A stretch of 27,882 nt of DNA, from assembly GCA_900549525.1 (NCBI GenBank), contig UWSJ01000011.1, forward strand, positions 1 to 27,882, read 5' to 3'. Of the stretch, positions 1-7,209 are shown piece after piece; position 1 is the first letter of the stretch; each line of letters opens with the position of its first letter. The notes beneath the pieces were generated by a model. That model had not been told where the DNA came from. It saw only the letters and a program-made list of their open reading frames with translations, and ran no database searches. The stretch is from an uncultured Coriobacteriaceae bacterium. GTDB taxonomy: Bacteria; Actinomycetota; Coriobacteriia; Coriobacteriales; Atopobiaceae. A program made the position numbers and the translations under genes.

Positions 1-125
1 AGGGCAAGAAGGTCATCGCCATCTACAGCCACAAGGGCTACAAGCCGGCGCAGTCCTCTGACTACGACTCCGAGCGCGAGGCCCAGAAGCTCGTCCAGGA
101 GATGGGCTCGGCTTCCACCAAGTAG
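1..125 (+). CDS. phnD: Phosphonate/phosphate ABC transporter substrate-binding protein, C-terminal fragment
   Basis: Only the last 40 or so codons are inside the window; the frame runs open from the left edge to TAG at 123-125. The visible C-terminus (…KVIAIYSHKGYKPAQ…, then a charged helix …EREAQKLVQEMG…) fits the end of a PhnD-type periplasmic-binding protein, but the identification rests mainly on context: phnC and two phnE genes follow on the same strand. In this family the protein is a lipoprotein in Gram-positive cells that captures phosphonate, phosphite or phosphate esters and delivers them to the PhnE permeases. The N-terminal signal and the ligand-binding residues are outside the window, so substrate cannot be judged. 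Confidence 0.7.
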   Translation, partial: GKKVIAIYSHKGYKPAQSSDYDSEREAQKLVQEMGSASTK

Positions 126-142
126 AGCCCTTCCCGTCCCAT

Positions 143-181
143 GGGCCCGGGCGCCGGCGTGCGTCCGGGCCCTTTCCGTTT
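143..181 (+). terminator. Intercistronic hairpin between phnD and phnC
   Basis: GGGCCCGG (143-150) pairs perfectly with CCGGGCCC (165-172) around a 14-nt loop and is followed by TTTCCGTTT. It lies 18 bases after the phnD stop and 47 bases before the phnC start. A leaky terminator or mRNA-stabilising hairpin at this point would make more binding protein than transporter, a common arrangement in ABC importer operons. The T-run is interrupted, so full termination is not expected. Confidence 0.5.
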
Positions 182-227
182 GCGGCGACGCGCCTCGATG
201 GCGCATGGCCCACGCAGGAGGTTCTGC

Positions 228-974
228 ATGATCGAGTTCTCCCACGTCTACATGAGATACCCCAACGGGTTCGAGGCCCTGAAGGACATCAACCTCACCA
301 TCCCCGACGGCAGCTTCGTTGCCATCATCGGCCGGTCGGGAGCGGGAAAGTCCACGCTCATCCGAACCATCAACAAGCTGTACGACACAAGCGAGGGCTC
401 CATCACCGTCGACGGCACCAAGGTCGAGGAGCTGCGCGGTGCGTCGCTTCGCCGTTTCCGCCGCAAGGTGGGGATGATCTTCCAGTCGTTCAACCTCATC
501 ACGCGCACCACCGTGCAACGCAACGTCCTTACCGCATTCGTGCCGGACATTCCCTGGTGGCGTGCGCTTCTCGGCATCTTCACGAAGGACGAGCGCATGG
601 CGGCGCTCGAGTCGCTCGACAAGGTGGGCATCCTCGACAAGGCCTACGTGCGCGTCGATCAGCTCTCCGGCGGTCAGCAGCAGCGCGTCGCCCTGGCGCG
701 CACGCTCACGGTGAGCCCGCAGATCATCCTCGCCGACGAGCCCGTCGCCTCGCTCGACCCGGTGACGGCTCGCCAGGTCATGGACGACTTCCGTCGCATC
801 AACCAGGAGATGGGCATCACGGTGCTCATCAACATTCACCACGTCGACCTCGCACTGGAGTACTGCGACCACGTGCTGGGCGTGCGCGCGGGCGAGGTGG
901 TCTACGACGGCTCGAGCGACAAGGTGACACAGGACGTGCTCGATTCCATCTACGGCAAGAGGGAAGCGGCGTGA
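228..974 (+). CDS. phnC: Phosphonate-type ABC transporter ATP-binding protein
   Basis: Cytoplasmic ATPase of the PhnCDE importer; it hydrolyses ATP to drive uptake through the two PhnE subunits. The 248-residue protein has Walker A GRSGAGKS at 35-42, Q-loop in VGMIFQSFNL near 86, signature LSGGQ at 146-150, Walker B/D-loop ILADEPVASLD at 168-177 and the H-loop histidines at 204-205. Length and motif order are normal for PhnC. The start chosen is the ATG preceded by AGGAGG (216-221); an in-frame ATG further upstream at 141 would lie in the phnD-phnC hairpin and lacks a ribosome-binding site. The stop overlaps the GTG of phnE by GTGA, indicating translational coupling. Confidence 0.93.
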   Translation: MIEFSHVYMRYPNGFEALKDINLTIPDGSFVAIIGRSGAGKSTLIRTINKLYDTSEGSITVDGTKVEELRGASLRRFRRKVGMIFQSFNLITRTTVQRNVLTAFVPDIPWWRALLGIFTKDERMAALESLDKVGILDKAYVRVDQLSGGQQQRVALARTLTVSPQIILADEPVASLDPVTARQVMDDFRRINQEMGITVLINIHHVDLALEYCDHVLGVRAGEVVYDGSSDKVTQDVLDSIYGKREAA

Positions 975-1852
975 GCGGCGAGAAGGGCGTCGGCGCCAGC
1001 TCGCCGGAGACCGTTTCGGGTGGCCTCAAGCTCACGGCTTTCGATCACGTGTTCAGACCCGAGACCATCACCCTTCCCAACGGCGCCACGGTGACGCGCA
1101 AGCGCAGCCGCGTGCCCGTCGCCATCTTCGTGCTGCTGGCACTGGGCGTGCTGTCGGTGCGGATTACGGGTTTCAACTTCAGCACGCTCGTACGTCGCGG
1201 CGGAGAGTTCTTCACGATTCTCGGCCAGATGTTCCCGCCCGACTGGAGCTACATGCCGGACGTCTGGCAGCCTCTGTTCGACACGATCAAGATGTCGCTC
1301 TTGGGGTCGGTGATCGGCTCACTGCTCGTGGTGCCGTTTGCCATGGCGGCCTCCACCAACATCGTGCCGAGCCGCGTGGTGGTCGCCGTGATGCGCTTCG
1401 TGCTCTCCGTGATCCGCACGCTGCCCACCATCGTGACCGCGCTTATCGCCACCTACATCTTCGGCCTGGGCACGCTTGCGGGTACCACGGCAATCGCCAT
1501 CTTCACCTTCGCCTATGTGGGCAAGGTCCTCTACGAGGAGATCGAGACGGTGGACATGGGCGCCTTCGAGGCCATGCAGGCCATGGGCGCCACGCGCGTA
1601 CGTGCCTTTGCGTCCGCCGTCGTGCCGCAGGTGCTCCCCGGCTACCTCTCCAACTGCCTGTTCTGCTTCGAGGGCAACGTCCGCTACGCCTCGATTCTTG
1701 GTTACGTTGGTGCGGGCGGCTTGGGCCTCGTCCTTAACGAGAAGATTGGGTGGCGCATGTTCCCTCAGGTGGGAATGGTGCTTGTGGCGCTGTTCGTGAC
1801 CGTGTTCGTCATCGAGTCCGTGAGCCGTGCCGCGCGTCGGCACCTCGCGTAG
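971..1852 (+). CDS. phnE: Phosphonate-type ABC transporter permease, first copy
   Basis: Integral membrane subunit of the importer, 293 residues. The first 50 residues are cytoplasmic, then a membrane segment (VAIFVLLALGVLSV) and the binding-protein-dependent transport domain with about five more helices. The EAA loop that docks on PhnC is seen as EAMQAMGATRVRAFASAVVPQ. The ending FVTVFVIESVSRAARRHL is typical of PhnE. GTG start overlaps the phnC stop as GTGA, with an AAGAGGG ribosome-binding site at 957-963. It pairs with the next gene to form a heterodimeric channel. Substrate (phosphonate, phosphite or phosphate) is not decidable from the permease. Confidence 0.92.
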   Translation: MSGEKGVGASSPETVSGGLKLTAFDHVFRPETITLPNGATVTRKRSRVPVAIFVLLALGVLSVRITGFNFSTLVRRGGEFFTILGQMFPPDWSYMPDVWQPLFDTIKMSLLGSVIGSLLVVPFAMAASTNIVPSRVVVAVMRFVLSVIRTLPTIVTALIATYIFGLGTLAGTTAIAIFTFAYVGKVLYEEIETVDMGAFEAMQAMGATRVRAFASAVVPQVLPGYLSNCLFCFEGNVRYASILGYVGAGGLGLVLNEKIGWRMFPQVGMVLVALFVTVFVIESVSRAARRHLA

Positions 1853-1861
1853 GGGGGCACC

Positions 1862-2677
1862 GTGGACGAGAAGATCATCAAGGCCTACGAGGCCCGTCCC
1901 AAGTCCTGGATGTATAACCTTGCCATCGCCGTGGTGGTCGTGGGCCTGCTCGTGTGGAGCGGCGCGGGTGCCACCGAGGCGAGCGGCACGGGAACCAACG
2001 GCGGCCAGATCGCGCTCAACATCTTGGGCGGCATCGTGCACCCCGACACGTCCCTGCTCTTCAACTTCACTACGACGGGCGTGCCCTACGCCCTGCTTGA
2101 GACCATCTGCATCGCGTTTCTCGGCACCGTGGTGGGGGCCATCATCTCCATCCCCCTGGCGTTTCTGGCCTCGCAGAACCTCACCGGCAAGGCGGTCTCG
2201 TTCGTCGCGCGCCTGGTGATCATGGCCGTGCGCACGGTTCCGCCGTTTGTCTATGGCCTCATGTTCGTGCGCGTGACGGGTCCCGGCGCCTTCGCGGGCC
2301 TGCTCACGATGTCGCTGTGCTCGGTTGGCATGGTCTGCAAGATGTACATCGAGTCCATCGAGGACCTGGACGTGCGTATTCTCGAGTCACTTGACGCCGA
2401 GGGCTGCACCACCTGGCGCAAGATTCGCTTCGGCGTGATTCCCCAGCTTATGGCGAGTTTCGTGTCGACCGCCATCTACCGCTTTGACATGAACCTGCGC
2501 GACGCGACGATTCTGGGCCTCGTGGGCGCCGGTGGCATCGGTGCACCGCTCATCTTCGCCATGAACAGCTATCGCTGGAACCAGGCGGGCTCGATTCTCG
2601 TGGGCCTCGTGGTGCTCATTCTCATCGTGGAGTTCATCTCGACGCGCATTCGCGTGCGTCTGGCCCGGGGGGAGTGA
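1862..2677 (+). CDS. phnE: Phosphonate-type ABC transporter permease, second copy
   Basis: Second PhnE-family permease, 271 residues, starting at GTG 1862 nine bases after the first permease, with GGGGGG (1853-1858 region) as ribosome-binding site. A first membrane helix (LAIAVVVVGLLVWSG) is followed by a short exported loop and the transport domain; its EAA loop reads ESLDAEGCTTWRKIRFGVIPQ. Two different PhnE proteins in one operon, as here, are usual in Gram-positive PhnDCEE systems. Its stop overlaps or abuts the start of the nucleotidase gene, so all five genes appear to be one transcription unit. Confidence 0.92.
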   Translation: MDEKIIKAYEARPKSWMYNLAIAVVVVGLLVWSGAGATEASGTGTNGGQIALNILGGIVHPDTSLLFNFTTTGVPYALLETICIAFLGTVVGAIISIPLAFLASQNLTGKAVSFVARLVIMAVRTVPPFVYGLMFVRVTGPGAFAGLLTMSLCSVGMVCKMYIESIEDLDVRILESLDAEGCTTWRKIRFGVIPQLMASFVSTAIYRFDMNLRDATILGLVGAGGIGAPLIFAMNSYRWNQAGSILVGLVVLILIVEFISTRIRVRLARGE

Positions 2678-2679
2678 CG

Positions 2680-4341
2680 GTGGCGGACGAGCGGGAGCCG
2701 GTGGCTGGCCGCGTGACGGGCGCTGACCGTCGGTTCCGCATCTGCTTCACGTCGGACACGCATGGTCACGTGCTGCCGTTTGACTACGCGTCGGGCGATC
2801 GTGCGGATACCGGGCTTGCGAACCTGTGCGCCCTCATGGGATCGGCGACGCCGTCCGAGCGCTTTGCAGACGACGTCCTCGTGCTCGATGGTGGTGACTC
2901 GCTTCAGGGCACGCCGCTCATCTCGCGCTGGCTTGCGGAGGACGGTGTGGCTCATGGCCGATCGGAAGCCGCGGGTGGGGGCCGGACGGAAGCCGCGGGT
3001 GCCTGTCCCTCCTTGCCCGGGCCCAACCCCGTCTCGGAGGCCTTTAACGAGCTGGGATGCTGTGCCTATACCCTCGGCAACCACGACTTCAACTTTGGCT
3101 ATGACGTGCTTGTTGGGTATGTCGATGCCATGCGGGCAACCTGCGTGTGCGCCAACGTCGGCGACTCGACGGGGCGTCTCCATGTCGTCCCGTATGTGGT
3201 GCTTACGCTGGGGAATGGCCTGCGCGTGGGCATCACGGGCGCGGTTACGAGCTACGTGAACGTGTGGGAGCGTCCGGAGCATCTGGGGTCGCTCACGGTC
3301 TCGGACGTGCTTCCGACGCTTCGTCGGGCGCGTGAGGCGCTGCGTGGCGCCTGCGACGTGAGCATCTGCATCTACCACGGCGGCTTCGAGGAGGACCTGA
3401 CGACTGGGCGGGCGCTTTCGCGTACGGCGGAGAACGAGGCATGCAAGATTGCCCGCGAGCTCGACTTCGACCTGCTGCTGACGGGGCACCAGCACATGGC
3501 GGTGCCGGGCGTGGACATCGCGGGCACCTGGTGCGTGCAGCCGCCTGCAGGGGCGGGCAGCTACGTGAGCCTGACGGTTGCGGTCGACGACGAGGGGCGT
3601 GTGCGCCCGACGTCCATCCTCGAGCCCGTGGGAGGCTCTACTGACGAGGCGCTTGCCGAGCGGCTCGCCCCTCTCGAGGGACGCACGGAGCGCTGGCTCG
3701 ACGAGCGGGTCGGAGAGCTCGAGACTCCCGTTGACGCTGCGGACGAGGACAAGCTTGCGGTGGCGCTTGGAGGGAGCCGCCTCGCCGACCTCATCAACCA
3801 GATGCAGCTTGCCGTGAGCGGGGCTGACGTGTCGTGCACGGGCCTCGGCAACGTCCCCGTCGGCCTTGCGAGCCCGGTGACCAGACGGGGCATCTTCTCG
3901 GCCTACCAGTTCGCCAATACGCTCATGGTGCTGTCGGTGACGCCGGACGTACTTCGCCTGGTGCTGGAGCGCTGCGCGAGCTATTTGGAGCTTGGGCAGG
4001 ACGGGAAGCCCCGCGTATCTCGCGCCTTTCTTGAGCCCAAGGTCGAGCACTACAACTACGACTTGTATGCGGGCATCACGTGGGTCGCTGATTTGCGGCG
4101 TCCGGTGGGGGAGCGCGTTGTTTCGATCGCCCTGGCCGACGGCTCGCCCGTACCCGACGAGCTCGAGCTCGTCTGCAACGACTATCGAGCAAGTGGTACC
4201 GGCGGCTATGACGTGCTGGCGGGGTGCCGCGTGGTGAGGCAGTACTCCGACGAGGACGTGCCCGGCAAGCTTGCGCGCTTCATCGCGGCTCACTCGCCCG
4301 TCTCCATCACGCGCAACGGCGGGGTTACGTTCGTGTGGTAG
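2680..4341 (+). CDS. 5'-nucleotidase / 2',3'-cyclic-nucleotide phosphodiesterase family metallophosphatase
   Basis: About 553 residues in the UshA/CpdB family, which removes phosphate from nucleotides and related esters using two metal ions. The N-terminal metallophosphatase domain shows SDTHGH (near 26-31), GGDSLQG (near 72), GNHDFNFG (near 134) and GHQHM (near 267); the C-terminal nucleotidase domain shows YQFANTLMVLSVT and a late NDYRASGTGGYD substrate-binding motif. Family members are normally exported, but this one starts directly with the catalytic strand RFRICFTSDTHG and no signal peptide or anchor is visible, so it may act in the cytoplasm. GTG 2680 is preferred because GGGGGGAG (2667-2674) is well spaced; GTG 2674, overlapping the phnE stop, is the alternative. 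Being the last gene of the importer operon suggests that it releases phosphate from an imported ester. Confidence 0.88.
   Translation: MADEREPVAGRVTGADRRFRICFTSDTHGHVLPFDYASGDRADTGLANLCALMGSATPSERFADDVLVLDGGDSLQGTPLISRWLAEDGVAHGRSEAAGGGRTEAAGACPSLPGPNPVSEAFNELGCCAYTLGNHDFNFGYDVLVGYVDAMRATCVCANVGDSTGRLHVVPYVVLTLGNGLRVGITGAVTSYVNVWERPEHLGSLTVSDVLPTLRRAREALRGACDVSICIYHGGFEEDLTTGRALSRTAENEACKIARELDFDLLLTGHQHMAVPGVDIAGTWCVQPPAGAGSYVSLTVAVDDEGRVRPTSILEPVGGSTDEALAERLAPLEGRTERWLDERVGELETPVDAADEDKLAVALGGSRLADLINQMQLAVSGADVSCTGLGNVPVGLASPVTRRGIFSAYQFANTLMVLSVTPDVLRLVLERCASYLELGQDGKPRVSRAFLEPKVEHYNYDLYAGITWVADLRRPVGERVVSIALADGSPVPDELELVCNDYRASGTGGYDVLAGCRVVRQYSDEDVPGKLARFIAAHSPVSITRNGGVTFVW
2963..3001 (+). 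repeat. In-frame 24-bp direct duplication inside the nucleotidase gene
   Basis: CGGAAGCCGCGGGTG occurs at 2963-2977 and again at 2987-3001, a 24-bp (8-codon) period. It encodes two similar peptides, GRSEAAGG and GRTEAAGA, in a Gly/Ala-rich loop between the second and third metal motifs. This looks like a recent local duplication in a surface loop and keeps the reading frame. Confidence 0.7.
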
Positions 4342-4342
4342 C

Positions 4343-4358
4343 CCTGCCACGTGGCAGG
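4343..4358. other. Perfect 16-bp palindrome just after the nucleotidase stop
   Basis: CCTGCCAC/GTGGCAGG begins two bases after the stop codon at 4341. As RNA it can form a 6-bp stem with an ACGT loop; a short TTTT occurs only 11 bases later (4369-4372). It may protect the 3' end of the phn transcript or bind a protein; it is not a textbook terminator. From here to about 4536 nothing else was recognised except a loose hairpin (TGCAGG…CCTGCA, around 4453-4477). Confidence 0.4.
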
Positions 4359-4536
4359 CGTACGTCGCTTTTGGGCCTCTGTCAGCCCTCTTCCGATCAT
4401 TTGTGGAGGGGCGGTGTTGGCGACGTGTGCGCGGCGTGACGGCGGAGTGGAGTGCAGGTGAAGGCCCTTTTCCTGCAGTTTAAGGCCGAGCCGTGGGGTA
4501 TCAAAGAAGTACCTTCCTTCCTTTCGCCCCCGTCGC

Positions 4537-4564
4537 GCCCCCACGCGGCGGGGGTCCCTTTTTT
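4537..4564 (+). terminator. Rho-independent terminator in the phn/zntA gap
   Basis: CCCCC (4538-4542) pairs with GGGGG (4550-4554) around a 7-nt loop, followed by six T's at 4559-4564. Direction is +. It lies about 200 bases downstream of the nucleotidase stop, so either the phn transcript has a long 3' tail or an unrecognised small RNA ends here. Confidence 0.6.
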
Positions 4565-4570
4565 CGCGAG

Positions 4571-4796
4571 CAAACGCTCCGCAGCGTGCAATCAGTTCGA
4601 GAACCTCAGACAGCTTGCACGCCACGGAGCATTTGGTGGTCGAATCCGCGGCAAACGCTCCACAGCGTGCAATCAATTCGAGCGTCGATAACGGCTTGCA
4701 CCCATCGGAGCGTTTACGGCCCGAATCTGCAGCAAACGCTCCACAACGTGCAAGCTGCCAGCATGAGGCCGCAGCTTGCACTTGTCGGAGCGTTTG
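4571..4796. repeat. Three tandem copies of a 65-bp nested inverted repeat, exact 81-bp period
   Basis: Copies lie at 4571-4635, 4652-4716 and 4733-4796. Each has the layout CAAACGCTCC, 5 bases, GTGCAA, a 22-23 base centre, TTGCAC, 5 bases, GGAGCRTTTR. The starts are exactly 81 bases apart, and the two 16-bp spacers are alike (core CGAATCYGC). The arms are imperfect in copies 1 and 2 but perfect in copy 3, where they extend to 13 bp outside (4730-4742 with 4787-4799) and 11 bp inside (4748-4758 with 4771-4781). The centres of copies 1 and 2 share TCARTTCGAG. The array sits between two convergent genes, so it is not an obvious promoter. Adjacent half-sites could also pair across the spacers, giving alternative hairpins. 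No T-run follows. Confidence 0.85.
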
Positions 4797-4827
4797 CTGT
4801 AAGGCGACGCGTGTTTGTCGTACGGCG

Positions 4828-6783
4828 CTACGCGTTCTTCACGTTCATGCAGCGCATGGCGTTGAGAATGGCGATGATTGCCACGCCCACGTCGCCAAAG
4901 ACGGCGAGCCACATGTTAGCGATGCCCACGGCTGCCAGCACGAGAATGAGCAGCTTCACGGCAAGGGCGAAGACGATGTTCTGCCACACGATGCGCATGG
5001 TCTTGCGCGCGATGCGGATGGCGCGCGCGATGTTGGACGGCTTGTCGTCCATGAGCACGACGTCGGCGGCCTCGATGGCGGCGTCGGAGCCCATGGCGCC
5101 CATGGCGATGCCCACGTCGGCGCGGGTCAGCACCGGCGCGTCGTTGATGCCGTCACCCACGAAGGCGAGCTTCTCGCGCGGGCCTTCGGCGCCCAGCAGC
5201 TCCTCGACGCGGTCGACCTTGTCGCCCGGGAGCAGCTGCGCGTGGTACTCGTCGATGCCCAGGCGCTCGGCCACGGCGGCGGCAACCTCCTCGCGGTCGC
5301 CCGTGAGCATGACGGTCTTCTTGACGCCGCAGGCGTGCAGGTCGCGGATGGTCTGCTCGGCGTCGTCCTTCACGACGTCGGCGATCACGATGTGGCCGAC
5401 GTAGCGGTCGTCGACGCTCACGTGCAGGATGGTGCCCGTGAGCTCGCAGTCGTGCCAGTGCTCGCCGTGGCCGGCCATGAGCTTGTCGTTGCCCACGAGC
5501 ACCACGTGCTCGTCCACGTGCGCCACGACGCCATGGCCGCTTTCCTCCTGCACGTCGGCGATGCGGTCGCGGTCGATGTCACCGGAGTAGGCCGCCTTGA
5601 CCGAAAGCGCGATGGGGTGGTCGGAGAAGGCCTCGGCGTAGGCGGCGTTCGAGAGCACGTAGTCCGGGTCGATGCCCTCCTCGGGGTGTATGGCCACCAC
5701 GTTGAAGGTGCCGTTGGTGAGGGTCCCCGTCTTGTCGAAGACCACGGTGTCGACCTCGGCGAGCGCCTCGAGGTAGTTGGAGCCCTTCACGAGCACGCCG
5801 ATACGCGACGCACCGCCGATGCCGCCGAAGAACGACAGCGGCACCGAGATGACGAGCGCGCACGGGCACGACACGACGAGGAACGTGAGGCCGCGGAGGA
5901 TCCAGTCGCTCCAGGCGCCCATGCCAAGCAGGGGCGGCACGATGGCGAGCAGGGCCGCAGCTCCGGTGACGGCCGGCGTGTAGACCTTGGCGAAGCGCGT
6001 GATGAAGTTCTCGGTGCGCGCCTTCTTCTCGCTCGCGTTCTCCACGAGCTCGAGGATGCGGCTTACCGTGGACTCGCCGAAGGGCTTCGTGGTGCGCACA
6101 TGGATGAGGCCGGTCATGTTGATGCAGCCGGAGATGACCTCGGCGCCGGGCTCCACGTGGCGCGGGACCGACTCGCCGGTGAGGGCGGCCGTGTCGAGCT
6201 GCGTGGAGCCCTCGGTGATGACGCCGTCGATGGGCACGCGCTCACCGGGCTTCACCACGATGATGGCGCCCACGGCCACCTCGTCCGGGTCGACCCGCTC
6301 AAGCTCGCCGCCCTCGCTCTCGACGTTGGCGTAGTCGGGGGCGATGTCCATCATGGCGGCGATGGACTTGCGGCTCTTGCCCACGGCGTAGGCCTGGAAG
6401 AGCTCGCCTACCTGGTAGAAGAGCATGACGGCCGCGCCCTCTGCCATGTGCGGGTCGGTGTCGGGGAAGAAGACCATGGCGAACGCGCCAAGCGTGGCCA
6501 CGGCCATGAGGAAGTTCTCATCGAAGACCTCGCCGCGGCCGATGTTGTGGACGGCCCTCTGCAGCACGTCGTGGCCAGCGATGAGGAACGGTACGAGGAA
6601 CAGCACGAAGCTTGCGTAGACGTCGCCCGGCTCGCCAAAGGCGGTCTTGAGCAGGCCCGTGTCGTCGAGCACCATCAACACAGCGAAGATAACGAGCGCG
6701 CAGATGATGCGCTTGAGCTTGTGCTCCAGCGACTCCTTCTTGTGGCGGCGCTTCCTCTTGGGCTTTTCCTTGCTTGCGGCCAT
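4828..6783 (-). CDS. zntA: P1B-type heavy-metal exporting ATPase (zinc/cadmium/lead type)
   Basis: Membrane pump that exports divalent soft metals using ATP. The 651-residue protein has TGES at 202-205, the metal-binding CPC at 306-308 in a membrane helix, the phosphorylation site DKTGT at 350-354, the HP motif at 389-390 and GDGINDAP at 543-550. Lys610 in helix 7 and Asp631 (FGDVG) in helix 8 match the P1B-2 pattern for Zn/Cd/Pb rather than the copper pattern. The usual N-terminal HMA domain is absent and is encoded separately by the gene at 6903-7124; instead the N-terminus is very basic (KPKRKRRHKK). ATG 6783 is chosen because GGAG lies 9 bases upstream; upstream in-frame codons run through the operator at 6809-6826. 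Confidence 0.93.
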   Translation of the reverse strand: MAASKEKPKRKRRHKKESLEHKLKRIICALVIFAVLMVLDDTGLLKTAFGEPGDVYASFVLFLVPFLIAGHDVLQRAVHNIGRGEVFDENFLMAVATLGAFAMVFFPDTDPHMAEGAAVMLFYQVGELFQAYAVGKSRKSIAAMMDIAPDYANVESEGGELERVDPDEVAVGAIIVVKPGERVPIDGVITEGSTQLDTAALTGESVPRHVEPGAEVISGCINMTGLIHVRTTKPFGESTVSRILELVENASEKKARTENFITRFAKVYTPAVTGAAALLAIVPPLLGMGAWSDWILRGLTFLVVSCPCALVISVPLSFFGGIGGASRIGVLVKGSNYLEALAEVDTVVFDKTGTLTNGTFNVVAIHPEEGIDPDYVLSNAAYAEAFSDHPIALSVKAAYSGDIDRDRIADVQEESGHGVVAHVDEHVVLVGNDKLMAGHGEHWHDCELTGTILHVSVDDRYVGHIVIADVVKDDAEQTIRDLHACGVKKTVMLTGDREEVAAAVAERLGIDEYHAQLLPGDKVDRVEELLGAEGPREKLAFVGDGINDAPVLTRADVGIAMGAMGSDAAIEAADVVLMDDKPSNIARAIRIARKTMRIVWQNIVFALAVKLLILVLAAVGIANMWLAVFGDVGVAIIAILNAMRCMNVKNA

Positions 6784-6808
6784 GCTGTTCACTCCATAAC
6801 CATGAACG

Positions 6809-6833
6809 TATGAGCAAACGCTCATATATTGTA
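6809..6833 (-). promoter_or_regulatory. ArsR-type operator and -10 element in front of the metal ATPase
   Basis: TATGAGC-AAAC-GCTCATA (6809-6826) is a perfect 7-4-7 palindrome about 26 bases upstream of the ATPase start. On the minus strand a TACAAT -10 element lies immediately upstream (6833-6828), so transcription would begin within the operator; the -35 is poor. The same palindrome pattern occurs twice before the arsR gene, so the adjacent regulator very probably controls this internal promoter. Confidence 0.75.
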
Positions 6834-6902
6834 TGAGAATAACCGTCCGCACGGGACGAGCTGGCGGTGCGAGCGGGCCGTGACCTGCTCGTTGCGAGAG
6901 GA

Positions 6903-7124
6903 TTAGCGGATGATCTCGCAGTCGGGCTCCTCGTCGGCGGTGAAGTCCACCACGCGGTCGAGCACGTCGTCAAACTCCTCGTCGGCGGCCTCGAGGGTGA
7001 GCTTCTGGGTCATGAAGTTGACGGACACCTTCTGCACGCCGTCGAGCTTGGCGAGCTTCTCCTGGAGCTCGCGAGCGCAGTTGGCGCAGTCGATCTCGTC
7101 GAGCTTGAAGGACTTCTTCATCAT
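6903..7124 (-). CDS. Free-standing heavy-metal-associated (HMA) domain protein
   Basis: A 73-residue ferredoxin-like metallochaperone domain with the metal-binding CANC at 13-16 (…DEIDCANCAREL). It lies between the regulator and the ATPase, which itself lacks an HMA domain, so this is probably that domain carried on a separate polypeptide that hands the metal to the pump. The C-terminal 25 residues are strongly acidic (AADEEFDDVLD…DEEPDCE), which could help bind Zn(II). No operator of the 7-4-7 type precedes it, so it is likely cotranscribed from the arsR promoter. ATG 7124 follows AAAGG; a second ATG is at 7121. Confidence 0.85.
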   Translation of the reverse strand: MMKKSFKLDEIDCANCARELQEKLAKLDGVQKVSVNFMTQKLTLEAADEEFDDVLDRVVDFTADEEPDCEIIR

Positions 7125-7209
7125 GGCGCCTTTCTCTCAGGGGCGTGCGCCCCGCTATCAGACGTGTGACTTGCGTGCGAATTGGCGGCGCCGCGAGATG
7201 CGGCCGGGC

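Noticed and set aside
2569..4350. 593-codon open frame on the - strand across the nucleotidase gene
   Set aside because: Complementary-strand artefact of high GC3; the + strand protein has all metallophosphatase motifs.
4630..4670. tRNA T-loop-like sequence (GGTCGAATCC) within the repeat array
   Set aside because: No acceptor, D or anticodon stems fit around it, and the neighbouring copy does not keep the T-loop consensus.
4571..4796. CRISPR array
   Set aside because: Only three units, each internally palindromic over 65 bp with short, similar 16-bp spacers and no cas genes; spacers in CRISPR are unique and longer.
4615..6813. 732-codon open frame on the + strand across the metal ATPase gene
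   Set aside because: It is antisense to a clearly conserved P-type ATPase, is His/Val/Asp-rich in a way expected from the complement of high-GC codons, and shows no domain.
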